Assembly: GCF_026013565.1 (NCBI RefSeq)
Contig: NZ_JAPDOB010000002.1
Span: 310,001-374,000, forward strand
Source: Sphingomonas arvum
GTDB lineage: Bacteria > Pseudomonadota > Alphaproteobacteria > Sphingomonadales > Sphingomonadaceae
DNA: 64,000 nucleotides
Direction: 5' to 3'
Positions 20,041 through 28,461 of the stretch are shown in pieces. Within the stretch, counting starts at the first letter, position 1, and every line of letters starts with the position of its first letter. Below the pieces are notes generated by a model, which saw only the letters and a program-made list of their open reading frames with translations, did no database searches and was not told the origin of the DNA. A program made the translations under genes and the position numbers.

Positions 20041-23000
20041 ATGCAGAAGTCCTACCTCCGTTCGACGACGGCCTTGCAGGTCGTGTCGGTTCTGGGTCTT
20101 GGCTTAATTGCCAGCCCGGCTCTGGCCCAGGATGCCACCAACACCCCGGGCGCGCAGGCATCGACGCCGCAGACCCAGGCCGAGGACGAGGCCCAGGCCG
20201 ACGCTCCGGTGCCGAACACGAACACGGACAACGGTCAGGGCGAAGAGATCGTCGTCACCGGTACCCTGTTCCGCGGGACCACGTCGAAGACCGTGTCGCC
20301 GATCACCGTCGTGACCGCCGAGACCATCGAGAAGCGCGGCCAGAACACGGTTCAGGACGCGATCCAGCAGCTGTCGTCGAACAACGGCCCGGCGCTGACC
20401 AACTCCTTCAGCGCCAACGGCGCGTTCGCGGCCGGCGCTTCGGCCGTGTCGCTGCGCGGCCTGTCGACCAACTCCACGCTGGTCCTGTTCGACGGCCAGC
20501 GCGCGGCCTACTACCCGCTCGCCGACGACGGTTCGCGTAACTTCGTCGACCTCAACACCATTCCGGACGACATCGTCGACCGCGTCGAAGTGCTGCGTGA
20601 CGGCGCCTCGTCGACCTACGGCGCCGACGCGATCGCGGGCGTGGTGAACATCATCACCAAGCGCCAGTTCACGGGCGTCCAGGCCCGCGCCGAAGCCGGC
20701 ATTACCGAGGATGGCGTTGGCGCCAACCGCCGCTTCTCGCTGACCGCGGGTACCGGCGACCTCGCCAAGAACGGCATCAACGCCTACTTCAGCGGCTTCT
20801 ACTTCAAGACCAACGCCGTTCGTAACCGCGACCTGCCGTATCCGTTCAACACGGACGACCAGAGCCAGCTGTGCAACGACGTTGCGTGCGGCCCGAACGA
20901 CATTGTCAATGGTCGTGATCCCGGAACCGGCTTGATCAACGGCGATGGTGCCTTCCTGATCGGCTACGATCCCTATGTGCGCCCCTACAATGCGACCAAC
21001 ACCACGGCGGCGGGCCGCTATCAGCTGCTGAACCCGGCAGCTGGGTGCCAGTATGGTCCGGGCTTCCAGGCCACTGCGGCGGACCTCGCGGCCAGCGTAA
21101 ACGTGCCGACCACGATCTGCACCGTGGACCGGACCAATGTGTTCGGCGTGGTGACGCCGAACATCCGACGCTTCGGTGGAACGGGCCGCGTCACTGCTCG
21201 ACTCGGGGATGACACTGAAGGCTACTTCATGGTCAACTTCCAGCAGAGCAACGTCGACTACACGGGCTTCCCGCCGACGGTGCGTGGCACCGCCAATGCG
21301 GGCATCCTGTTCCGGCCGTTCTCGACCTCCACGGGTCCGGCTGCGAACCTTGCTCCGGGTTCGTTCGTGCTCAGCCTTCCGGTCTATACCTGCCCGGCTG
21401 GCGTTGCTGATCCGAGCGGCCTGAACACCGGCTGCACCGTCAACTCGCCGGGCGCTGTCCTGAACCCGAACAACCCGTTCGCGGCGCAGAATCAGGTCGC
21501 TCGCTTCATCGGTACTCCGTTCAGCGATCCGACGTTCAACGCCACTCGCAGCCGCGTCTATCGTGCTGCCGCCGGCGTGACGACGTCGTTCGCGGGCTTC
21601 GACGTTCGCGCCGACCTGACCGCGATGCACAACGACCTGCGTCGTCAGCAGAACGGCTACGTCTACATCAACAACTTCCTGACCGCGATCGCGAACGGGT
21701 CGTTGAACTTGGTGAACCCCGGGCTGAACAGCCAGACCGTGCTGGACTATGTCCGTCCGGACAACGTCACCGACGCGTCGTCTGACCTGTATGCCGCCCA
21801 GGTGTCGTTCGGACGGTCGCTGTTCGACCTTCCGGGCGGTCCGCTGCAGGTCGGCTTCGGCGGGCAGATCCGCTATGAGGCGGTGGACGCTCCGTCGGCC
21901 AACGCCGACTACAACGGCCCGACGCAGCGCTACTTCACGCTGAATGCCTTCGGCACCGAAGGTCACCGCACCGTGAAGTCCGTGTTCGGCGAGATCAACG
22001 CGCCGGTGCTGGACGTGCTCGAGATCAACGCGTCGGGCCGCTACGACAGCTACTCGTCGGGCCAGAGCGCGTTCTCGCCGAAGATCGGTGCGAAGTTCGA
22101 GCCGATCGACGCCATCGCGTTCCGCGCGACCTGGTCGAAGGGTTTCCGCATCCCGTCCTTCGGTGAGGCCAACGCCCTGCCGACGACCGGGTTCGTGACC
22201 ACCAACCAGGCGAACTTCACCAACTCGTTCCTGGCGCAGTACGGCTGCTCCCTGGCGACCTACAGCAGCTGCCCGACCTACATCCGTACCAACAGCTACG
22301 GTCAGACCACCCTGGCCTCGCCGAACCTGGACCCGGAGAAGTCGCGCAGCATCACGCTGGGTGCGATCTTCAACCCGGTGCGGAACTTCACCTTCACGGT
22401 GGATTACTTCGACATCAAGAAGACCGGTGCGATCACGCAGCCGTCGAACGCTCCGGCGCTCGCCGCTTACTACTCCTGCACCGCGGCGCAGTTCAACGGT
22501 GGCACCTGCGCCATCCCGGCTGGCTACAACGTGATTGCCGGTTCGCCTGACCCGAACAACCCGACCGCCCTCCCGGTGATTGGTTTCGTCGAGTCGGCGC
22601 TGGTGAACGCGAATACCATCCGCTCGCGCGGTCTGGACTTCGCGGCGTTGGCCCGCTTCAGCTTCCGCGGCATCAAGCTGACCTCGTCGCTTGAAGCCAG
22701 CCGGATCCTGGAGCTCAGCACGACCTTCCCGGACGGCACGTCCGAGCGTTACGAAGGCACGCTGGGCAACTTCAACCTGACCGCCGGGTCGGGTACTCCG
22801 AAGTGGCATGGCAGCTGGCAGAACACGATCGACTGGGGCAAAGTGTCGCTGACTGGCACCCTGAACTACTTCGGTGGTTACAACCTGTCGGCTGAGGATC
22901 AGGGCGGTGAGCGTGGCGATTGCAGCCTCGGCGTCGACTACCTGCCGTGCAACGTGGGCGCCTACACGACCCTCGACCTGGTTGCTCAGGTCCGGGCGAA

Positions 23001-23157
23001 TGACCGGGTGACCTTCTATGCCAACGTCCTGAACGCGCTGGACAACCTGCCGGACGTCGATCCGGCGACCTACGGCGCGCACCTGTACAACCCGGTGCAG
23101 GGCGGCACGGGCATCCTGGGTCGTCAGTACCGCGCTGGTGTCCGCCTGAACTTCTAG
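20041..23157 (+). CDS. TonB-dependent receptor (second)
   Basis: This 1038-residue outer-membrane receptor starts MQKSYLRSTT with a signal peptide ending near SPALAQD, a linker rich in Thr/Gln/Asp, a TonB-box-like EIVVTGTLFRG, a plug (VSLRGLSTNSTLVLFDGQR, STYGADAIAGVVNIITKRQF) and a barrel ending VRLNF. GGGAGA sits before the ATG at 20041; an in-frame start at 19900 exists but yields an implausible leader. The extracellular loops contain paired cysteines (for example near QLCNDVACGPN). The substrate is unknown. The plug shares the same motif order with the first receptor, but the linker and loops differ. Confidence 0.93.
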   Translation: MQKSYLRSTTALQVVSVLGLGLIASPALAQDATNTPGAQASTPQTQAEDEAQADAPVPNTNTDNGQGEEIVVTGTLFRGTTSKTVSPITVVTAETIEKRGQNTVQDAIQQLSSNNGPALTNSFSANGAFAAGASAVSLRGLSTNSTLVLFDGQRAAYYPLADDGSRNFVDLNTIPDDIVDRVEVLRDGASSTYGADAIAGVVNIITKRQFTGVQARAEAGITEDGVGANRRFSLTAGTGDLAKNGINAYFSGFYFKTNAVRNRDLPYPFNTDDQSQLCNDVACGPNDIVNGRDPGTGLINGDGAFLIGYDPYVRPYNATNTTAAGRYQLLNPAAGCQYGPGFQATAADLAASVNVPTTICTVDRTNVFGVVTPNIRRFGGTGRVTARLGDDTEGYFMVNFQQSNVDYTGFPPTVRGTANAGILFRPFSTSTGPAANLAPGSFVLSLPVYTCPAGVADPSGLNTGCTVNSPGAVLNPNNPFAAQNQVARFIGTPFSDPTFNATRSRVYRAAAGVTTSFAGFDVRADLTAMHNDLRRQQNGYVYINNFLTAIANGSLNLVNPGLNSQTVLDYVRPDNVTDASSDLYAAQVSFGRSLFDLPGGPLQVGFGGQIRYEAVDAPSANADYNGPTQRYFTLNAFGTEGHRTVKSVFGEINAPVLDVLEINASGRYDSYSSGQSAFSPKIGAKFEPIDAIAFRATWSKGFRIPSFGEANALPTTGFVTTNQANFTNSFLAQYGCSLATYSSCPTYIRTNSYGQTTLASPNLDPEKSRSITLGAIFNPVRNFTFTVDYFDIKKTGAITQPSNAPALAAYYSCTAAQFNGGTCAIPAGYNVIAGSPDPNNPTALPVIGFVESALVNANTIRSRGLDFAALARFSFRGIKLTSSLEASRILELSTTFPDGTSERYEGTLGNFNLTAGSGTPKWHGSWQNTIDWGKVSLTGTLNYFGGYNLSAEDQGGERGDCSLGVDYLPCNVGAYTTLDLVAQVRANDRVTFYANVLNALDNLPDVDPATYGAHLYNPVQGGTGILGRQYRAGVRLNF

Positions 23158-23181
23158 TTCGAGCGGTTCAGCTGAACAAAG

Positions 23182-23217
23182 AAGGGGCGGTGCCAGCTGG
23201 CGCCGCCCCTTTCTTTT
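23182..23217 (+). terminator. Intrinsic terminator of the second TonB-dependent receptor
   Basis: A 13-bp stem (AAGGGGCGGTGCC / GGCGCCGCCCCTT with one mismatch-like T-G) and an AGCT loop are followed by TTCTTTT. It lies 24 bases after the stop. Confidence 0.88.
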
Positions 23218-23255
23218 GCCCCGCCGGCGCGCTCGCCTCCGTGGGTCGCGATTGC

Positions 23256-23987
23256 TTAACGGTGCGGTGGTTGGGCTGCCGGAACCTGAGGGGCTGCTCG
23301 CGCGCCGGTCAGGACGGCAGGGGCGGGTGTCACCGGATCGACCCCACAGGCGAGGGTTCCGGCATCGTTGCGGCCCCACGTGCGATACTTCCAACTGTCC
23401 ACGTGAAAGCGCAGCTTGGTGTAGAAGCCCAGCCCGACGCTGTAGCGCGGGCCCGACAGCGCATGGGCCGCGCACAGCCGGGTCACCAACGCAGTCCGCT
23501 CGATAGGCTGCAGTGGCACCAGGTCGATCGCCGACATGGACTGGTGCACGCTTTCCGCCGCGCCGCCGGCGCACTGGTTGAGGATGGGGTTGCGGTACAC
23601 GGACACGGGCTCCACCGGACCGACCGCGGGCACCACATAGTCGCGGACGTAGCGGAGGGTGCGGACGACATTCGGCCACTCGTCGGCGGGCGGCACTTCG
23701 AACGGGTCGGCGCCGCACTTCGCCCAATCGCTGGCGGTCCGCAGCAGCTGCCACGTCGGCACGACCAGCGCCACCTGATTGCTGAACAGATAGCGATGAA
23801 AGCTTGCGACCAGCCCGGCGCGCCACGGCCGCGCCGCGAGCCAGCGCCGGTACCCGGGTTCATCCTGGCCCATGATCACGTAATCGCCGGTCGGATTCCA
23901 CACCGGCGGCGCGACGCTGAATGGCGGTGGTGCGGCAAGGGCGGCGGCAGGCTGCGCAAGTGCGAGCAGCAGAAAGGACGCGGACAT
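23256..23987 (-). CDS. M15-type D-Ala-D-Ala carboxypeptidase-like metallohydrolase
   Basis: The 243-residue exported protein has a signal peptide (MSASFLLLALAQPAAALA) and a C-terminal part like peptidase M15A: YRNPILNQCAGGAAESVHQSMSAIDLVP, containing the zinc-type S-x-H-x6-D pattern, and later FHVDSWKYRTWG. Family members cleave D-Ala-containing cross-bridges of peptidoglycan or act on related peptides. It sits convergent with the second TonB receptor and divergent from the PHA-system gene (62-base gap). The zinc ligands look present; the exact specificity is unknown. Confidence 0.72.
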   Translation of the reverse strand: MSASFLLLALAQPAAALAAPPPFSVAPPVWNPTGDYVIMGQDEPGYRRWLAARPWRAGLVASFHRYLFSNQVALVVPTWQLLRTASDWAKCGADPFEVPPADEWPNVVRTLRYVRDYVVPAVGPVEPVSVYRNPILNQCAGGAAESVHQSMSAIDLVPLQPIERTALVTRLCAAHALSGPRYSVGLGFYTKLRFHVDSWKYRTWGRNDAGTLACGVDPVTPAPAVLTGARAAPQVPAAQPPHR

Positions 23988-24049
23988 GGGCTGAGCGTAG
24001 CCGGGCGGAGCCGCTTGAAAAGTGGAAAGCTCGGGGGCACGTCGCTTTC

Positions 24050-24367
24050 ATGACCCAGCCCATCCATGTCGACCTGCCGCACAACCTTGGCCGCGAAGAA
24101 GCGCAACGCCGCATTGCCGCCAACATCCACAAGCTCCAGGGCTACATCCCCGGTGGAGCGGAGGTGACCAGCGCATGGTCCGGCTCTCGCCTCGATATGA
24201 CCGTAGGTGCCATGGGCCAAAGCGTCGACGCGAAGATCGACGTCGAGGAGAAGCACGTCCGCTGCCGCATCGAACTGCCCGGGATGCTCGGCCTGTTCGC
24301 CAAGCCGATCGAAGCGGCGCTCAAAGCCAAGGGCTCCGACCTACTGCTGGAGGACCGGACGAAGTAG
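24050..24367 (+). CDS. Polyhydroxyalkanoic acid system family protein
   Basis: This 105-residue protein resembles the PHA_gran_rgn family: VDLPHNLGREEAQRRI near the start, GSRLDMTVGAMGQSVDAKIDVEEKHVRCRIELP in the middle and LLLEDRTK at the end. Members are linked to polyhydroxyalkanoate granules, but many occur without PHA genes nearby, as here. The start is ATG 24050, because the family begins just before the HVDLPH segment; the frame extends upstream as far as 23921. Confidence 0.8.
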   Translation: MTQPIHVDLPHNLGREEAQRRIAANIHKLQGYIPGGAEVTSAWSGSRLDMTVGAMGQSVDAKIDVEEKHVRCRIELPGMLGLFAKPIEAALKAKGSDLLLEDRTK

Positions 24368-24423
24368 CTGGACCGCGGCCCGCGAGGGGCTAGACTGTCG
24401 GGCGAACAGGGGAGGCAGTCGCC

Positions 24424-25737
24424 ATGCGCCACTTCGCCGTGATCGGTTCCGGCCCGGCGGGCTTCTACACGGCCGAAGCGCTGCTCAAGGCCTATGGACA
24501 CGGGTGCCGCATCGACCTGATCGACCGGTTGCCGGTCCCGTATGGCCTGATCCGCTTCGGCGTCGCGCCCGATCACCAGTCCATCAAGGCTGTATCGAAG
24601 CGCTACGAGAAGGTCGCGCTGGAGCCGAATTGCCGATTCCTGGGCAACGTTCACTTAGGGGCCGATGTCTCGGTTGAGGAATTGCTGCACTATTTCGACG
24701 CGGTGGTGCTCGCCACCGGCGCTCCGCACGACCGGCTGCTCGGCATCCCGGGGGACGAGCTCCCCGGCGTGATTGGTTCGGCGGCGTTCGTCGGCTGGTA
24801 CAACGGGCATCCGGACTTCGCCGACTTGGCCCCGCCGCTGGACGGCGAGGATGCGGTGGTCATCGGCAATGGCAACGTCGCACTGGACGTCGCCCGCATC
24901 CTGTCGAAGACCACCGAGGAGTTCGCCGGTTCCGACATCGTTGGTCATGCCCTGCAGGCGCTAGGCGAGAGTGCGGTGCGGACGATCACCCTTCTCGGCC
25001 GCCGCGGGCCGCACCAGATCGCGATGACTCCCAAGGAGTTGGGTGAGCTGGGTCATCTTGCCGAAGCCTCGCCAGTAGTGGACGCGAGCGACCTTCCGCC
25101 CGCCGCAACCGATGCCGCGCTGGACCCTGGCCAGCGCAAGTCGGTGCAGCACCTGCGTGACTTCGCGGGAGCTGCGCCGGAGCTTGCCAAACCGAAGCGC
25201 ATCATCTTCGACTTCTTCGCCCGGCCGCTGGCGATCGAAGGCGATGGTCGGGCAGAGCGAGTGATCGTGGAGCGCACGGCGCTGCAGCCCGATGGCTCGG
25301 CACGGGGCACAGGCGAGACCTACGTCGTGCCGGCGCGACTGGTGGTGAGCTGCATCGGCTATGCGACGCCTGCCATCCCTGGCGTGCCCTATGACGAGCG
25401 GTTGGGCCGGTTTCTGAATAATAACGGACGGATCGCCGAGCGACTGTACGCGGTTGGCTGGGCACGGCGCGGTCCGACAGGGACGATCGGAACCAACCGA
25501 CCGGATGGCTACGAAGTGGCAGAGCAGATTGCGGCAGCGTTCCCTGTCGAGGGCGATGCGTCAGGACGAGAAGGCGGTGAGGGTCTCGACCGCCTGCTGC
25601 ATTCGCGCGGCGCTGATCCGGTGCCGTTCGCGGACTGGCAGCGGATCGAGGCGGCCGAGATCGCGGCGGCCCGCGCTGGGGCGCCGCGCGAGAAGCTGGT
25701 GCGGATCGAGGAGTTGCTGCGCGCCCGCCAGACCTAG
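24424..25737 (+). CDS. FAD-dependent ferredoxin-NADP reductase, adrenodoxin-reductase type
   Basis: The 437-residue enzyme has the FAD-binding GSGPAGFYTAEALLK motif at the N-terminus, the class-specific PVPYGLIRFGVAPDHQSIKAV, an NADP-binding loop VVIGNGNVALDVARIL and the C-terminal VGWARRGPTGTIGTNRPDG. This order matches FprA/adrenodoxin reductase, which moves electrons between NADPH and ferredoxin. An upstream AGGGGAGG-like element supports the ATG at 24424. The partner ferredoxin is not in the window. It stands alone, followed by a small secreted protein gene. Confidence 0.9.
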   Translation: MRHFAVIGSGPAGFYTAEALLKAYGHGCRIDLIDRLPVPYGLIRFGVAPDHQSIKAVSKRYEKVALEPNCRFLGNVHLGADVSVEELLHYFDAVVLATGAPHDRLLGIPGDELPGVIGSAAFVGWYNGHPDFADLAPPLDGEDAVVIGNGNVALDVARILSKTTEEFAGSDIVGHALQALGESAVRTITLLGRRGPHQIAMTPKELGELGHLAEASPVVDASDLPPAATDAALDPGQRKSVQHLRDFAGAAPELAKPKRIIFDFFARPLAIEGDGRAERVIVERTALQPDGSARGTGETYVVPARLVVSCIGYATPAIPGVPYDERLGRFLNNNGRIAERLYAVGWARRGPTGTIGTNRPDGYEVAEQIAAAFPVEGDASGREGGEGLDRLLHSRGADPVPFADWQRIEAAEIAAARAGAPREKLVRIEELLRARQT

Positions 25738-25832
25738 GCAATCTGGCCTACTCGCCAATCCGTCCGAGACCTCCCATGGTGTTCGCGCCGACCCGTTTCC
25801 CGTGGCGTTTCCAGCAAACTGAGGAGACAAAC

Positions 25833-26093
25833 ATGGCGACTAGCACACCCAAGCTCGCGGCCTGCCTGGTTCTTCTGGCCAGTCCTGCCGCCGCCGGCGA
25901 GATCACCGGCAACGGCGAATACACGCCGGTCCACAGCTATCGGGCAAGCTCCATCTGCTCATTTTCGGGGCTGAACGACGAATGGGTGATGGGAGACACG
26001 ACAGTCTCACAGGTCCAGTCGTACGGCGCGCTGGTGCGGGCGTTCGGCGGCCGTCCACCAATCCCCGGGCCAGGCATCGCCTGCCGGGGCTGA
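25833..26093 (+). CDS. Small secreted protein, function unknown (86 aa)
   Basis: The product has a signal peptide (residues 1-21, cleaved near PAAAGE) and a mature part of about 65 residues with two cysteines (42, 84) and the segment NGEYTPVHSYRASSICSFSGLND, which looks conserved in small exported proteins of proteobacteria. GAGGAGA lies before the ATG at 25833. No enzyme motif is visible. It is located just before tRNA-Pro on the opposite strand. Confidence 0.65.
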   Translation: MATSTPKLAACLVLLASPAAAGEITGNGEYTPVHSYRASSICSFSGLNDEWVMGDTTVSQVQSYGALVRAFGGRPPIPGPGIACRG

Positions 26094-26146
26094 TCACCGA
26101 TCAGCCCCTCACCGGGTCGGCACCCGTTCACGCAAGCAGGAGAAAG

Positions 26147-26223
26147 TGGTCGGGGAGAGAGGATTCGAACCTCCGGCCCCTGCCTCCCGAAGACAGTGCT
26201 CTACCAGGCTGAGCTACTCCCCG
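26147..26223 (-). tRNA. tRNA-Pro (anticodon CGG)
   Basis: The minus strand folds as a full cloverleaf: acceptor CGGGGAG/CTCCCCG, D-arm GCTC/GAGC, anticodon stem CTGTC/GGCAG with loop TTCGGGA (anticodon CGG, reading CCG), T-arm with TTCGAAT, discriminator A at 26150 and an encoded CCA (26147-26149). The mature length without CCA is 74. A tRNA gene is a common integration site, but no integrase or direct att repeat was seen. Confidence 0.97.
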
Positions 26224-26251
26224 ACCGGAACCCGCGGTAACGCGGGAGCCA

Positions 26252-26278
26252 AGGCGGGGGCGTCTTAGGCGGGGGCGT
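26252..26278. repeat. Tandem pair of 12-bp G-rich direct repeats
   Basis: AGGCGGGGGCGT occurs at 26252-26263 and again at 26267-26278, a 15-base period, in the gap upstream of tRNA-Pro. A small hairpin CCCGCG-GTAA-CGCGGG (26231-26246) and an AGCGGG/CCCGCT repeat (26279-26296) flank it. These could affect tRNA-Pro transcription. No clear promoter was identified. Confidence 0.4.
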
Positions 26279-26349
26279 AGCGGGATGCAACCCGCTTGGC
26301 GCCCATGAGCTTCAGCATTTCTTGACGGGTGCGGCGCAAGGTTGCCGGC

Positions 26350-26868
26350 ATGAACGCGCCAGTCACCGCCATCCAGAAGCCCCCGTTCGACGATTATACA
26401 GCGATGATGGCCCATGCCGAGCAGTGGAGGGGAGAGTGCATCCAGCACTTCGCCGAGCTCGAGCAGATCATCGAAACGCTGCTCATCGGCCTGAAGGGAA
26501 CAGGCAAGGGTGCACGGAAGATCAAGACCGGTGAGCCGGTCGGGTCTGCCTTCGGACAACTGCGCGAGCTGACCGGCGAGAAGGGCTTGTTTGGAGCGAA
26601 GGCAGGGGCCTTGTCGGCCAGCCTCGGGAAGCTTGCGCCCGACTTTGAATGGCGAGCGCATCTTACCCATGGCATGCTGAAGGTCTGGGAAGGGCGCGGC
26701 GCAAAGTGGCTGCTTACTTTTGCCCACCGTCCGGTTGGCGGCGAGACGATCAGGATGCATGCGCAGACCTGGGCCGAAGCCTGCGACATGCGCGACCGGC
26801 TGGCCAAAGCCGTGCAGGTCGTGCGGGCGCAAGCTGGCTCGTTGCGGGCGGCTGAAACCCTAGCCTAG
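26350..26868 (+). CDS. Hypothetical protein with HEPN-like RxxxxH motif
   Basis: The 172-residue, mainly helical, cytoplasmic protein has an N-terminal helix pair (EQWRGECIQHFAELEQIIETLL), a basic linker (KGTGKGARKIKT) and R102-AHLT-H107-G, which matches the R-x4-H signature of HEPN ribonuclease-fold proteins. This is inferred from pattern only; no partner antitoxin is present. ATG 26350 follows an AAGG box about 9 bases upstream; an earlier start at 26329 is possible. The gene is flanked by tRNA-Pro and shares its stop as CTAG with the convergent aldolase gene. Base composition looks somewhat lower in GC than its neighbours. Confidence 0.5.
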   Translation: MNAPVTAIQKPPFDDYTAMMAHAEQWRGECIQHFAELEQIIETLLIGLKGTGKGARKIKTGEPVGSAFGQLRELTGEKGLFGAKAGALSASLGKLAPDFEWRAHLTHGMLKVWEGRGAKWLLTFAHRPVGGETIRMHAQTWAEACDMRDRLAKAVQVVRAQAGSLRAAETLA

Positions 26869-27680
26869 CTCGCGAACTCCGGGTCGAGGCGGTACGCCTT
26901 GCGGAGCAGGGCCGGCCAGGCGAGGAGCTTGGCGGCCATCTTCAGGCCAACGGCGCCTTGCTGCGCCGCCACTTCGGGCGTGCCCTGGGGCGGGTTGTTG
27001 ACCTTGTCGCCAGCTGACAGGGCGTAGATCTGCGCCTCGCAGGCGCGCTCCAGAAAGTACATGCGGATGAACGCTTCGCCGACGGTCTCGCCGACCGTCA
27101 GCGTGCCGTGGTTGCGCAGCAGCATGGCCGAGCGGGTGCCGAGGTCGGCGACGATCCGCTCCCGTTCCTCCAGGTCGGTGGCGACGCCTTCGTAGTCGTG
27201 GAAGGCGAGGTCGCCGCCGACCAGCATCGCGGTCTGGGTGAGCGGCAGCAGGCCTTCTTCATGGGCGGCAACGGCCTGGCCGTGCGGCGTGTGGAGGTGG
27301 ATCACCGCATGGGCGTCGTCGCGGGCCATGTGGACGGCTGAGTGGATGGTGAAGCCGGCCGGGTTAGTGATAAAGGGCGTCGGCTCGACCGGATTGCCGT
27401 GAAGGTCGACCTTGATCAGCGAACTGGCGGTCACTTCCTCGAACATCAGGTTGTAGGGGTTGAGCAGGAAGTGGTGCTCGGGCCCCGGCACGCGGACGCT
27501 CATGTGGGTGAAGATGAGATCGTCCCAGCCGTAGTGCGCAACCAGTCGATAGGCGGCGGCGAGGTCGATACGAAGCTGCCATTCCTCGTCGCTGACCTTG
27601 CCCTTCATGCTGGGGATGTCGACCGATTGCAGGGCGGTCACCTGGTCCATGCCGCTGTTGATGGTGTCGACGCGGTTCAT
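26865..27680 (-). CDS. Class II aldolase/adducin family protein
   Basis: This 271-residue cytoplasmic protein has the aldolase-II fold: LAAAYRLVAHYGWDDLIFTHMSVRVPG, HMARDDAHAVIHLHTPHGQAVAA (zinc His-x-His) and LLRNHGTLTVGETVGEAF with a further His. Relatives cleave or epimerise sugar phosphates, but this subgroup has no firm substrate. The ATG at 27680 overlaps the TGA of the upstream maleylacetoacetate isomerase as TGATG. The coupling suggests a shared aromatic or aldehyde catabolic context, which is inference. It shares CTAG as a stop with the convergent gene. Confidence 0.85.
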   Translation of the reverse strand: MNRVDTINSGMDQVTALQSVDIPSMKGKVSDEEWQLRIDLAAAYRLVAHYGWDDLIFTHMSVRVPGPEHHFLLNPYNLMFEEVTASSLIKVDLHGNPVEPTPFITNPAGFTIHSAVHMARDDAHAVIHLHTPHGQAVAAHEEGLLPLTQTAMLVGGDLAFHDYEGVATDLEERERIVADLGTRSAMLLRNHGTLTVGETVGEAFIRMYFLERACEAQIYALSAGDKVNNPPQGTPEVAAQQGAVGLKMAAKLLAWPALLRKAYRLDPEFAS

Positions 27681-28318
27681 CACTGGCTCTCCTGTCGGTC
27701 GGGGTGGGCGGCGGCGAAGGCGGGCAGCTGGGTCAGCGCCGCATCCACGCGGGTGAGGGTCGGGAAGGCATCCAGCGGGGTGTCGAGCCGGCGGGCGTTG
27801 TAGAGCTGCGGCACGAGGCAGATGTCGGCCATGCTGAGCGTGTCGCCGTAGAGGTACTTGCCGGCTTGTAGGGCGGCGAGGCCCTCGAGCGCCGCCAGGC
27901 CCTCGCTGCACCAATGGCGATACCAGTCGTCGATCGCGTCCTGCGGCTGGCCGAGCTGGTTCTTGAGGTAGCGCAGCACGCGCAAGTTGTTGAGCGGGTG
28001 GATGTCGCAGGCGACCGTCAGCGCCAGCGCCAGCACATGGGCGCGGCCGGCCGGGTCGTGGGGCACGAACGGCGGCTCGGGCACCTGCGAGTCAAGATAG
28101 TCGAAGATCGCGAGGCTTTGCGTCAGGCGCTCGCCATTCATCTCAAGCATGGGGACGAAGCCCTGCGGGTTCAGCCGGCGGTAATCGGCGCTCTTCTGCT
28201 CGTCCGTGCGCAGGTCGATCGCGTGACTCTCGTAGGAGATGCCTTTGAGGTTGAGTGCGATCCGGACCCGGTAGCTGGCCGAGGAGCGGAAATAATCGTG
28301 GAGGACGGCCCGGGTCAT
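27680..28318 (-). CDS. maiA: Maleylacetoacetate isomerase (zeta-class GST)
   Basis: The 212-residue protein has the zeta-GST signature DYFRSSASYRVRIALNLKG with the catalytic Ser-Ser pair, then NPQGFVPMLE and the C-terminal helical domain with YLYGDTLSMADICLVPQLYNARR. It isomerises maleylacetoacetate to fumarylacetoacetate using glutathione in tyrosine breakdown. No fumarylacetoacetase or homogentisate dioxygenase is adjacent. It overlaps the aldolase start by one base. A repeat of GTCCAC elements sits immediately upstream. Confidence 0.9.
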   Translation of the reverse strand: MTRAVLHDYFRSSASYRVRIALNLKGISYESHAIDLRTDEQKSADYRRLNPQGFVPMLEMNGERLTQSLAIFDYLDSQVPEPPFVPHDPAGRAHVLALALTVACDIHPLNNLRVLRYLKNQLGQPQDAIDDWYRHWCSEGLAALEGLAALQAGKYLYGDTLSMADICLVPQLYNARRLDTPLDAFPTLTRVDAALTQLPAFAAAHPDRQESQ

Positions 28319-28350
28319 GCTGCCTCGTCCGTCAGCGAAAACGTACCACT

Positions 28351-28379
28351 GTCCACTTCGTCCACTTCGCCGTGTGGAC
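28351..28379. promoter_or_regulatory. GTCCAC-type repeat upstream of maiA
   Basis: GTCCACTTC occurs twice in tandem (28351-28359, 28360-28368) and an inverted GTGGAC follows at 28374-28379. This direct-plus-inverted arrangement is typical of a regulator operator. It lies 33-61 bases before the maiA start. Confidence 0.4.
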
Positions 28380-28461
28380 GACCGAATGGGTGGCGATCGG
28401 CGGGCGGTCGAGTCATGGAGCGCACCTTATCGCAGGGGTGGGCGGTAGGACAGCACCGCGG

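Noticed and set aside
20104-23826. A 1240-codon minus-strand open frame opposite the second TonB receptor
   Set aside because: It is the complement of a clear receptor gene in a GC-rich genome where stops are rare. The translation is Arg/Ala/Val-rich with no family motif, and it runs on into the M15 peptidase gene in the wrong frame.
26147-26868. Integrated element at tRNA-Pro
   Set aside because: No integrase and no direct repeat of the tRNA 3' end was found in the flanks. The candidate HEPN gene is noted instead.
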